Assembly: GCA_002361935.1 (NCBI GenBank)
Contig: DESD01000041.1
Location: forward strand, 1 to 50,592
Source of the DNA: Ruminococcaceae bacterium UBA3323
GTDB taxonomy: Bacteria; Bacillota; Clostridia; Oscillospirales; Acutalibacteraceae
Reading direction: 5' to 3'
Length of the DNA: 50,592 bases
Position 1 is the stretch's first letter; each line of letters starts with the position of its first letter. This document shows, piece by piece, positions 43,317 to 50,592 of the stretch. Below the pieces are notes generated by a model. The model saw only the letters and a program-made list of their open reading frames with translations, was not told the origin of the DNA and did not search any database. Made by a program: the position numbers and the translations under genes.

Positions 43317-44578
43317 TATTTCAACAATCCTTTTTCCAACATTTTCTGAGCGGCAAGCATTGCGCAAAGCTTTGCGCTGTGAAAATTCAGTCCGCCCTGA
43401 ATCCACGCATAATACGGTGCTCTGATAGGAGCATCCGCAGACAGTTCAATGGATGAACCAAGCGTAAACGCCCCTGCCGCCATTACAACCTTGCTGTCAT
43501 ATCCGGGCATATCCCACGGTTCCGGAGAAAGATAGCTGTCTATCGGACTTCCGCTTTGAATACCTTGGCAGAAGGCAACCAGACTTTCGGGGTTTTCAAG
43601 ACCCAGTGACTGAACAATATCCCCTCTTTCAGCATCATAAGCAGGTGTTGTATCATACCCGAAATCAGAAAACATAGCCGAAATATATACAGCACTTTTT
43701 AATGCCTCTCCAACAGTATGAGGGGCATAAAAAAGCCCCATATAAAGCTCTCTGTTATGTCCGAGCGTTGCGCCGACCTCTCTTCCGAGGCCGGGAGTGG
43801 TTAAGCGGTAAGCGCATTTTTCAACAAGCTCTTTTCTGCCGGCTATATAGCCGCCTGTTGTTGCCATTCCGCCGCCTGCATTTTTTATCAGCGAGCCTGC
43901 AATCAAATCGGCGCCGACATCGGTAGGCTCTTGTTTCTGAACAAATTCTCCGTAGCAGTTATCCACCATGACAATAACATCCGGATTTTTCTTTTTCGCA
44001 ATTTGAACAACCTTTTCTATTTCCTCAATCAAAAGGCTCGGACGAAGCTCGTATCCCCTGCTTCGCTGAATATATACCATCGTTACACTGTTGTCCACAG
44101 CCTTTTCAATGGCTTCATAATCAAGTCTTTCATTTTTTAAAGGAACTTCATCATATAGGATGCCAAAATCCTTTAAAGAACCCATTCCGCTGCCTGAAAT
44201 ACCGATTACGCTATGTATGGTATCATAAGGTGTTCCGGTAACGGAAAGCATTTTATCGCCCGGGCGAAGAACACCGAATAATGCGGTAGCAAGTGTATGG
44301 GTGCCGCAGGTAAAATTATGGCGAACAAGTGCATCCTCCGCTCCGAATATTTTAGCCCACACTTTATCCAATGTATCTCTGCCCCTGTCACCATAGCCAT
44401 ATCCGGTGCTTGAAACAAAATGGCTTTCCGATATTCCGAATTCAATAAAAGCAGACTGCACCTTAAACTGATTATATTCGGTTGTTTCATCAATTTTTTC
44501 AAACTGGCTTCTGCATTTATCCAATGCACGATCAGAGGCCGTTACTATCTTTTCGTCTATATTAAAAAAGGGATTCAT
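43316..44578 (-). CDS. PLP-dependent enzyme of the aluminium resistance/methionine gamma-lyase-like family
   Basis: A 420-residue PLP-dependent enzyme of the family named for aluminium resistance and also called methionine gamma-lyase family (Bacillus YnbB). It has the N-terminal SESHFVSSTGYGYGDRGRDTLD, the cofactor-binding HNFTCGTHTLA, VMVDNCYGEFVQ with the Asp that contacts the pyridine, and the Schiff-base lysine in SLIKNAGGG. The actual substrate is unproven; sequence relatedness to cystathionine-type lyases is the basis of the name. The ATG overlaps the upstream GNAT stop (ATGA). Confidence 0.92.
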   Translation of the reverse strand: MNPFFNIDEKIVTASDRALDKCRSQFEKIDETTEYNQFKVQSAFIEFGISESHFVSSTGYGYGDRGRDTLDKVWAKIFGAEDALVRHNFTCGTHTLATALFGVLRPGDKMLSVTGTPYDTIHSVIGISGSGMGSLKDFGILYDEVPLKNERLDYEAIEKAVDNSVTMVYIQRSRGYELRPSLLIEEIEKVVQIAKKKNPDVIVMVDNCYGEFVQKQEPTDVGADLIAGSLIKNAGGGMATTGGYIAGRKELVEKCAYRLTTPGLGREVGATLGHNRELYMGLFYAPHTVGEALKSAVYISAMFSDFGYDTTPAYDAERGDIVQSLGLENPESLVAFCQGIQSGSPIDSYLSPEPWDMPGYDSKVVMAAGAFTLGSSIELSADAPIRAPYYAWIQGGLNFHSAKLCAMLAAQKMLEKGLLK

Positions 44579-45297
44579 TTATATATTCTCCATTTTCCTG
44601 TATTTTCAAATCCAAGCCTTTTGTAAAAGCTTTCATTTTTTCCGTTTTCACGCATTAAATAAACGGTTCCGCCGAGGTCACAGCACATGGAAGAAACAAG
44701 TGCCGATCCATAGCCCATTTTTCTGAATTCAGGTTTGGTTTGAACACCTGTTAAAATCGCACAATTTTCATAAATTGACGAAAAAATTGCCGAGGAAATA
44801 ATTTCACCGTTTACATGAAGCGTAACCGCCTTAGCCGCATTATGCCTTATTCTGTGGCTTATATCAACATACCATGCTTCAAAATTGCTTTCGCCGTAAT
44901 CAATAAAATTGTACAAATCAAAAAGCGGCGGATACTCATCAATAGTTGTATGCGGCATGGATACTTCAATGTGCTTTGCTGATTGCATAACAATTCCGTC
45001 TTCATAATCGGCAGAAGCAACGAATTTTTCATCACACAAAACCGACGAAAAGCCTATAACCGAAAAAAATTCTGAAAGTTCATCTAAATCTGCCTTAGCT
45101 GAAAATGAAACCGTTGCATCATGATCAAGATAAGAGATAATAGCTGTTATTCTTCCGGCACCGTTTATCTGCCGATAAAAGCGCACAAACGGATATTTGC
45201 ATCCATATGCATTTAATAATGATAAAACACGCACAGAATAAATATCTGTTAAATCAAAGCCTTGTAATTGTGATTTTTCTTCAATTAATTCAATCAT
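44575..45297 (-). CDS. GNAT family N-acetyltransferase
   Basis: A 240-residue protein with a C-terminal GNAT domain: LTGVQTKPEFRKMGYGSALVSSMC holds the acetyl-CoA pyrophosphate loop (R-K-M-G-Y-G-S) and ESFYKRLGFENTGKWRIYK is the family ending. The N-terminal half (about 1-120) is less typical and may be a degenerate second GNAT fold. Substrate unknown. No good ribosome binding site is visible; the ATG overlaps the M42 peptidase stop by eight bases and should be coupled. Confidence 0.86.
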   Translation of the reverse strand: MIELIEEKSQLQGFDLTDIYSVRVLSLLNAYGCKYPFVRFYRQINGAGRITAIISYLDHDATVSFSAKADLDELSEFFSVIGFSSVLCDEKFVASADYEDGIVMQSAKHIEVSMPHTTIDEYPPLFDLYNFIDYGESNFEAWYVDISHRIRHNAAKAVTLHVNGEIISSAIFSSIYENCAILTGVQTKPEFRKMGYGSALVSSMCCDLGGTVYLMRENGKNESFYKRLGFENTGKWRIYK

Positions 45298-46291
45298 ATA
45301 TTTTAGGTAAAAATGCCTTTAACAAATTTCTTGTTTCTTCAATATCACTTTTTTTAACAACACCCGCACCCGAATGAATATACCTGCAGGGAAGCGAAAC
45401 GGCAATGACTCTGCTGCCCTTTCCGCTGGTCTGAATGGCTCCTGCGTCATTTCCGCCGGCAACAGCCGTTTTTGTCTGAATTTTAATATGATTTTCCTTT
45501 GCCGTTTCAAAGGCTAAGTTATAAAGCGGTTTATCATAAACCGTTCTGCCGTCCATAAACGAAACAACAGGTCCGTTTCCGAGCACGCAGCAGTGTTCGC
45601 CTCCGCTTACGCCGCATAAATCGGCAGCAGTTGTTGCCTCAAGTACAACTGAAATATCGCTTTGAATCTGATAGGAGGAGCACATAGCGCCACGCAAGCC
45701 AACCTCTTCCTGAACATTAAAGCAAAAATACGTATCATATTCCAAATCGGATTTTATAAGCTCTATCATAAGCATACAGCCAATTCTGTCATCAAGCGCT
45801 TTCGACTTGATAAACCCATTTCCGAATTCACTGTATTCCGAAGAAAAATAGGCAAAATCTCCGAGAGCTACATGTTTTTCAGCCTCAGCCCTGCTTTTCG
45901 CACCAATATCAATATACAGCTTTGAAAAATCAGGCGCAGTTTTCTTTTCTTCGTCAGACAAAAGATGAACTGCCTTTGCACCGATAACGCCCTTTATATC
46001 TCCCGTCTGAACCACTCTGTCTATTACAACTCTGGGATCTATTCCGCCTACAGGATGAAACTTCAGATAACCATCCTCTGTTATGTGCGTTATTATAAAG
46101 CCAACCTCGTCCATATGTGCAGAAAGCATAATCTTCTTTGATGGAACGGTTTTCCCTTTTTTGAATGCAATTATTGAACCAAGGGCATCAACGCTATATT
46201 CACAGTCATCTTTTATTTTGTCAATTATAAAGTTACGAACTCTGTATTCATCGCCTGAAGCTCCGTTTAAAAGGCATAAATCCTTAAGCAT
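45290..46291 (-). CDS. M42 family aminopeptidase (second copy)
   Basis: A 333-residue cobalt/zinc aminopeptidase of the M42 (FrvX/glutamyl aminopeptidase) family. Metal and catalytic segments are SAHMDEVGF, KALDDRIGCM, NVQEEVGLRGA and the C-terminal GGNDAGAIQ and SLPCRYIHSGAG. The ATG at 46291 with AGGTG six bases upstream is preferred over a GTG three codons earlier, which overlaps that site. It overlaps the first copy by eight bases. Confidence 0.93.
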   Translation of the reverse strand: MLKDLCLLNGASGDEYRVRNFIIDKIKDDCEYSVDALGSIIAFKKGKTVPSKKIMLSAHMDEVGFIITHITEDGYLKFHPVGGIDPRVVIDRVVQTGDIKGVIGAKAVHLLSDEEKKTAPDFSKLYIDIGAKSRAEAEKHVALGDFAYFSSEYSEFGNGFIKSKALDDRIGCMLMIELIKSDLEYDTYFCFNVQEEVGLRGAMCSSYQIQSDISVVLEATTAADLCGVSGGEHCCVLGNGPVVSFMDGRTVYDKPLYNLAFETAKENHIKIQTKTAVAGGNDAGAIQTSGKGSRVIAVSLPCRYIHSGAGVVKKSDIEETRNLLKAFLPKIYD

Positions 46292-47300
46292 TTTCAGCAC
46301 CTGCCTTTCTTTTCACATAAGCAACAATCAGATCCGAAACACTTTCAATATCGCTTAGATCAACAACCTCAACCGGGCTGTGCATATATTTCAGCGGTAT
46401 GGAAATAAGGCCGCTTCTGACACCGCTTTCGGAAACGGAAATAACGTCCGCATTAGTACCTGTTCTTCCATTCATAACCTCAATCTGATATTTGATGTTA
46501 TTCTCTTTTGCGGCATCAATCAAGCCGGTATATATGTTTTTATCTAAAATCGGAGATATTCCAATCATTGCACCCTTTCCAATTTCTCCGCATTCTTCTT
46601 TATCACAGCCGGGCGTAAAACCGAAAGAAACGTCAACCGCAATGGCCTCATCCGCATCTCTTCCGTAAGGACCTGACTTTGCCCCTCTTGTTCCTAATTC
46701 CTCCTGCGTTGAAAGAAGAACCGTAACTTTTACCGGAAGCTTTTTGAGTTCATCCAATGCCGAAATTACAGCGGCAACTCCCGCCCTGTCATCAAGGCAG
46801 TTTGAAGAAACCTGATTATTTAAGAGCGGTGTAAATTGCCTTTTAAAAGTGATTTTGCTTCCAAGCGGAATAAGCTTTTGTGCAGCTTTTTTATCAAGCC
46901 CGACATCAACAGATATCTCACCGATTTCAGGCACCTTCTTTTCATCCGATGCTTTCTGAAGATGCGGAGGAAGCGTTGATATAACACCGCCGAGTGTTTC
47001 TTTTCCCCAAACGGTTACCTCGGACCCGAGTAGCATTCTTTTATCTACACCTCCGCAGGCGGCAACCTTTAAAAAGCCATCATCGGCAATTGATGTAACC
47101 GTTAAACCAATCTCATCAATATGAGCGTCCAAAAGAATGTGATAACCGCTTCCAAAGGTACATATAACATTGTTTACTGCATCGATTTCAACCTTGCCGT
47201 AAGAAGAAAGAATCTCTTTCAGAACCGAAATAATTTTATCTTCTTCTCCGCCGACCGCAGGAACAGACACTAATTTTTTTACAAGATCATAAGTTTTCAT
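46284..47300 (-). CDS. M42 family aminopeptidase (first copy)
   Basis: A 338-residue M42 peptidase paralogous to its neighbour. It has DAHIDEIGLTVTS, CLDDRAGVAAV, STQEELGTRGAKSG, and TGTNADVISVSESG with SIPLKYMHSPVEVVD; the metal and catalytic residues are in place. The two copies differ in the metal-proximal segments (HMDEVG versus HIDEIG; NVQEEVG versus STQEELG), so they may differ in substrate range or form a mixed oligomer. The ATG shares a base with the murD stop (TAATG). Confidence 0.93.
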   Translation of the reverse strand: MKTYDLVKKLVSVPAVGGEEDKIISVLKEILSSYGKVEIDAVNNVICTFGSGYHILLDAHIDEIGLTVTSIADDGFLKVAACGGVDKRMLLGSEVTVWGKETLGGVISTLPPHLQKASDEKKVPEIGEISVDVGLDKKAAQKLIPLGSKITFKRQFTPLLNNQVSSNCLDDRAGVAAVISALDELKKLPVKVTVLLSTQEELGTRGAKSGPYGRDADEAIAVDVSFGFTPGCDKEECGEIGKGAMIGISPILDKNIYTGLIDAAKENNIKYQIEVMNGRTGTNADVISVSESGVRSGLISIPLKYMHSPVEVVDLSDIESVSDLIVAYVKRKAGAENA

Positions 47301-48730
47301 TATTTACCAAATCCATTAACTAATTCTTTAAATTTTCTGCCTCTGTATTCAAAGGTTTTAAATTGGTCAAATGCAGGGCATGCAGGACAGAGAGATACTA
47401 TATCTCCGCTTACGGCATTGTTTTTGGCAATCATCAAAGCCTCTTCCATTGTTTCTGTTTTCACAATTTTTGTATTGCTGTTCTGATAATTCTGATCATG
47501 AACCACTGCATCATAAATTCTGTCTGCAGTTGCACCATTCAGCACAAGCAGCTTAACATATTGCAAAATATAAGGCACCATTATGCTGAAATCATTGCCT
47601 TTATCGGAACCGCCGCAAATCATAATAATTTCACGATTAAAGGCTTTCAATCCACTGATCACCCTTGACGGCGAGGTTGCAATAGAATCGTTGTAATACT
47701 TAACACCGTTATATTCCCTTACAAATTCAATTCTGTGCTCAACACCGCCAAAGCTTTGTGCAACCCGTTTGATTGTTTCAGGCTTAACCATTCCCCAAAC
47801 AGCGGCTATGGCCGTGCAGTAATTCTCAACATTGTGCATACCCGGAATACGAATATCGTCTTTATTCATAACATTTGTTTCCGTGCCGTTGTCATTATAA
47901 ACAATGTTGCCGTTTTCTTTCATATATGCACCATTTGAAACCATATGCTTAACGGAAAATTCGCTAAGCTTTCCTCTTACATCAAAACGCATATCGTGAT
48001 AAACTCTGCCGCCGATTGAATAATCACAATCTGCATTTAGAACCGTTTTCTGACTGCTATTCTGATAAATAAGAATATTTCTTTTGGCATCAACATACTC
48101 GTCAAGGCTGATATGATGATCAAGATGCGTGCATTCAATATTTGTTACAACGGCAATATCCGGCTTATTGACCATATTGCCCATTGTTAAAAGCTGAAAA
48201 GAGGAAAGCTCAACAACAGCGATATCCTTTTCGGTAATGGTTTCAAGCTCCGGCATAAGGGCTTTTCCGATGTTTCCGCCAAGAAAAACTTTATTTCCCT
48301 CCGCCTCAAGCATTTTTGAAATCAAAGTTGTGGTGGTTGTTTTTCCGTTTGAGCCGGTAACGGCAATAATTTTTGCAGGGCAAAGACTGAAAAAAACCTC
48401 CATCTCTGTGGTAACCCGCTGCCCTCTTTCTATGCATTCGCCTATCCATTTATTCTGAAACGGCAGTATGCCGTGAGAGCGGAAAATTAAATCCATTTCC
48501 GGCAAAACATCAAGATAATTCTTACCCAAAGAAAAATGAACGCCAAGCGCTTCAAGCTCGCTGCAGATTTCTTCACCTATGAATTTTTCATCCTTGCCGT
48601 CACAGGCATAAACGGATACGTTGTTTTGGGCAAGCCATTTAGCGCATGGAACATTTGCAACACCCATACCGACAAAAGCAACTTTTTTATTTTTAAGGCT
48701 TTCAAGAAAATCCTTAATTTCTTTATTCAT
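47300..48730 (-). CDS. murD: UDP-N-acetylmuramoyl-L-alanine--D-glutamate ligase
   Basis: Adds D-Glu to UDP-MurNAc-L-Ala in peptidoglycan synthesis. The 476-residue protein has the N-terminal Rossmann region (VAFVGMGVANVPCAKWL), the ATP loop AVTGSNGKTTTTTLI, GGNIGKAL, the NIECTHLDHH Mur motif, VENYCTAIAAVWG and the C-terminal GGSDKGNDF. Length is close to the family's 450. The ATG at 48730 has AAGGAG eight bases upstream; a GTG at 48739 is too close to that site. Confidence 0.96.
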   Translation of the reverse strand: MNKEIKDFLESLKNKKVAFVGMGVANVPCAKWLAQNNVSVYACDGKDEKFIGEEICSELEALGVHFSLGKNYLDVLPEMDLIFRSHGILPFQNKWIGECIERGQRVTTEMEVFFSLCPAKIIAVTGSNGKTTTTTLISKMLEAEGNKVFLGGNIGKALMPELETITEKDIAVVELSSFQLLTMGNMVNKPDIAVVTNIECTHLDHHISLDEYVDAKRNILIYQNSSQKTVLNADCDYSIGGRVYHDMRFDVRGKLSEFSVKHMVSNGAYMKENGNIVYNDNGTETNVMNKDDIRIPGMHNVENYCTAIAAVWGMVKPETIKRVAQSFGGVEHRIEFVREYNGVKYYNDSIATSPSRVISGLKAFNREIIMICGGSDKGNDFSIMVPYILQYVKLLVLNGATADRIYDAVVHDQNYQNSNTKIVKTETMEEALMIAKNNAVSGDIVSLCPACPAFDQFKTFEYRGRKFKELVNGFGK

Positions 48731-48742
48731 ATGATACACTCC

Positions 48743-49576
48743 TTAATGGGCATAAAATGTGCCATTCTTAAAACTTTTAATATCAAAAGACTCCATATGC
48801 TTTTCAAGTTCATCCTGAAAAGGAAGCCTATTGTCACCGACATTTTCTTTCGGTATCGGAATATTGCATTTCAAAACATAATTTGCAATAATCTGCTGGC
48901 ACTTTGTTTTTGCATTTCCGAGGAAATAACATTTTCCTGTTTTAGGCTCAGCAATTGCAAGAGCAATCTTTATCTGTTCCTTTTTCCCGAGAGGAGTAAT
49001 CATTTTTGAAACAGCAATTGCTTCATCCTCTGCCTTATCCGTTACAAAGCAGATAACGGCATTTCCTTTTCTTTTAAGGTTATGAACGGTAATATCATGA
49101 ATTACAACATCTATGTAGGCAAGAATATCACTTCGTGAAAGTGATTCTATTTCTGCCGCATAGAAAAAATCTTTTTTGCCGGAGGCAGTAAAGGCAAAAT
49201 CAAATTCATCAATTTCTATATCAGAATTGACTGCATATCCGCTCTTTGAAAAATCCTGCATCATGGATTTCAGAAAAGCTGTTTCTTCCTTTTCCTCTCT
49301 TGATGTAACATATGAACCGCAATCGCTCAGCTCATATTCAACCGCTTCAAGAAATTTATCGCTTTTTGAATATTTGTTGTAGTAGGAAAACAGCAAGCAA
49401 AGATTTGCAATAATTAAAATATCACACAGATATCTGCAAACCATATCAGCAATACTGCTTAATTTTTCTACATACGGCTGCGCACCGATAAATATAAAAA
49501 TAAATACCACGCTGAAAATTATAACCGCTTTCATTAATTTATAAAGCTTTTTTTGCTTTTTTCTGAATTCTCTCAT
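48743..49576 (-). CDS. Two-pass membrane protein of unknown function
   Basis: A 277-residue protein I do not recognise. It has a basic N-terminus, two membrane helices (about 15-34 and 42-65, AVIIFSVVFIFIFIGAQPY and MVCRYLCDILIIANLCLLF), and a cytoplasmic soluble part of about 200 residues with alpha/beta character (AVICFVTDKAEDEAIAVSKM; IKIALAIAEPKTGKCYFLGNA; CQQIIANYVLKC). No catalytic motif stands out. It lies between ligA and murD, overlapping the ligA stop (ATGA) and 12 bases before murD, so it belongs to a cell-wall and DNA-repair operon. Function unknown. Confidence 0.82.
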   Translation of the reverse strand: MREFRKKQKKLYKLMKAVIIFSVVFIFIFIGAQPYVEKLSSIADMVCRYLCDILIIANLCLLFSYYNKYSKSDKFLEAVEYELSDCGSYVTSREEKEETAFLKSMMQDFSKSGYAVNSDIEIDEFDFAFTASGKKDFFYAAEIESLSRSDILAYIDVVIHDITVHNLKRKGNAVICFVTDKAEDEAIAVSKMITPLGKKEQIKIALAIAEPKTGKCYFLGNAKTKCQQIIANYVLKCNIPIPKENVGDNRLPFQDELEKHMESFDIKSFKNGTFYAH

Positions 49577-50592
49577 TTTATCATTTCCATAAATTCTTCT
49601 TCTGTTATTATTTCGATTCCGAGTGCATTTGCTTTGTCAAGCTTGCTTCCGGCTTCTTCCCCGGCAAGAACATAGCTTGTTTTTTTGGAAACACTTGAAG
49701 ATGTTTTTCCGCCATAGGACTCAATAATCTTTGAAGCCTCCGCACGTTTAAGGGTTGGAAGTGTTCCCGTTAAAACAAAGGTTTTATTTTCAAAACGATT
49801 ATCTTCAATAACAGCCTTTGATTCCATATTCAGGCCGCTCTCTTCAAGGCTTTTTATCAGTTCCCTTGATTTTTCGTTGCCGAAGAAATCAACAACGCTT
49901 TCAGCCATAATATCCCCAAAGCCGTCTATCTCAAGAATATCATCAACCGAAGCATGCATAACAGCCTGCATATTTTTAAAATGAGCTGCAAGAAGATTTC
50001 CTGCTTTAGCACCTATATGACGAATACCTAATCCGAATATCAGCTTACCCAAATCATTTTTCTTTGAATTCTCTATTGAATTTATGATATTGTTGATGCT
50101 CTTTTCTTTAAATCCCTCAAGCTGAGCAGAATTAATTTTATCATAGGTTAATGTATAAATATCCTCTGTTTTGGAGATCAGACCATTATCAACAAAGGTT
50201 TCAATAATAGCCGGTCCCAAGCCTTCAATATCCATTGCATCTCTTGAACAGAAATGAATCAGATTTCTTAACAACTGCGCAGGGCAATCGGGATTGATGC
50301 ATCGGATGGCAGCCTCATCATTTTCTTTTACAACTGGGCTTTGGCAGCTTGGACAAAGCTTGGGAAATTCAAAAACCGCATTACTGTTATGCACATTAAC
50401 ACAGAGCACCTCCGGAATAATATCCCCTGCCTTACGGACGGTAACAACATCGCCGATTGCAATTCCCTTTTCTTTTATGAAATCACTGTTGTGAAGCGTT
50501 GCCCTTGAAACCGTTGTTCCTGCAAGATGAACAGGCTCCAATACAGCCGTCGGAGTTAAAACGCCTGTTCTGCCGACTGCAATTTCAATATC
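49573..50592 (-). CDS. ligA: NAD-dependent DNA ligase LigA (C-terminal part, cut by window edge)
   Basis: The last 339 residues of LigA; the frame stays open to the window edge, so the N-terminal adenylation domain is outside. Visible parts are the end of the OB-fold (VGRTGVLTPTAVLEPVHLAGTTVSRATLHN and RKAGDIIPEV), the four-cysteine zinc finger (CPSC...CINPDC), helix-hairpin-helix repeats (FCSRDAMDIEGLGPAIIE; FGLGIRHIGAKAGNLL; LEIDGFGDIMAESV) and a C-terminal BRCT domain (ENKTFVLTGTLPTLKRAEAS... VSKKTSYVLAGEEAGSKLDKA). It seals nicks in replication and repair. Its stop overlaps the next gene (ATGA). Confidence 0.98.
   Translation of the reverse strand, partial: DIEIAVGRTGVLTPTAVLEPVHLAGTTVSRATLHNSDFIKEKGIAIGDVVTVRKAGDIIPEVLCVNVHNSNAVFEFPKLCPSCQSPVVKENDEAAIRCINPDCPAQLLRNLIHFCSRDAMDIEGLGPAIIETFVDNGLISKTEDIYTLTYDKINSAQLEGFKEKSINNIINSIENSKKNDLGKLIFGLGIRHIGAKAGNLLAAHFKNMQAVMHASVDDILEIDGFGDIMAESVVDFFGNEKSRELIKSLEESGLNMESKAVIEDNRFENKTFVLTGTLPTLKRAEASKIIESYGGKTSSSVSKKTSYVLAGEEAGSKLDKANALGIEIITEEEFMEMIK

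Overview
The window is a 50.6 kb, AT-rich, gene-dense stretch of a chromosome from an endospore-forming member of the Firmicutes, most likely class Clostridia. The evidence is direct: spoIVA, a SipL-type SPOCS-LysM coat protein and a 27-codon spoVM; a yloC-remA-gmk-rpoZ-priA-def-fmt-rsmB-rlmN-prpC-prkC-rsgA-thiN-spoVM order matching the Bacillus ylo cluster; dnaG-sigA; AddAB recombination; and strong AGGAGG-type ribosome binding sites with several TTG and GTG starts. I see no tRNA or rRNA genes, insertion sequences, phage genes or CRISPR arrays. Genus cannot be named from this sequence alone. Four genes are on the + strand and all others on the - strand, so replication probably runs from right to left here (inference).

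Layout. (1) 1-4.4 kb: dacF-type carboxypeptidase, divergent mtaB, a glycoside-hydrolase-like lipoprotein, and a zinc-ribbon/DUF1294 pair. (2) 4.4-7.6 kb: spoIVA and sipL behind a probable sigma-E promoter, then spoVM and a 47-codon membrane peptide gene. The three proteins expected to form the base of the spore coat are thus encoded within 3.2 kb. (3) 7.8-20.7 kb: the long ylo-type operon read right to left, from a clear sigma-A promoter at 20712-20741 down to spoVM and its terminator at 7487-7519. It covers nucleotide synthesis, translation initiation (fmt, def), rRNA modification and the PrkC/PrpC signalling pair. rpe and coaBC, present in the Bacillus order, are absent, and a YugP-type protease is inserted. 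(4) 20.8-32.2 kb: dnaG-sigA-DUF896-tmk-DUF2156-GNAT-DJ1-fthC-mltG-U32-PBP-WYL, many genes overlapping by a few bases; a structured 150-base leader precedes mltG and a terminator-like hairpin carries the PBP ribosome binding site. (5) 32.5-34.2 kb: a + strand phosphoesterase, yigZ and rpmE, each set off by terminators. (6) 34.3-50.6 kb: ligA (cut by the window edge), an unrecognised membrane protein, murD, two M42 peptidases, a GNAT protein, an aluminium-resistance-family PLP enzyme, a DUF2461 protein, a phosphohexomutase and addB-addA, all tightly packed.

Functionally this is mainly housekeeping: cell-wall synthesis (DacF, PBP, MltG, MurD), DNA replication and repair (DnaG, PriA, LigA, AddAB), translation and RNA modification, plus spore-coat assembly. 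The most interesting parts are short and easily missed: spoVM, the 47-residue membrane peptide, the sigma-E promoter with its leader hairpin, and the two RNA structures at mltG and the PBP gene. I found no convincing wholly new multi-gene system.
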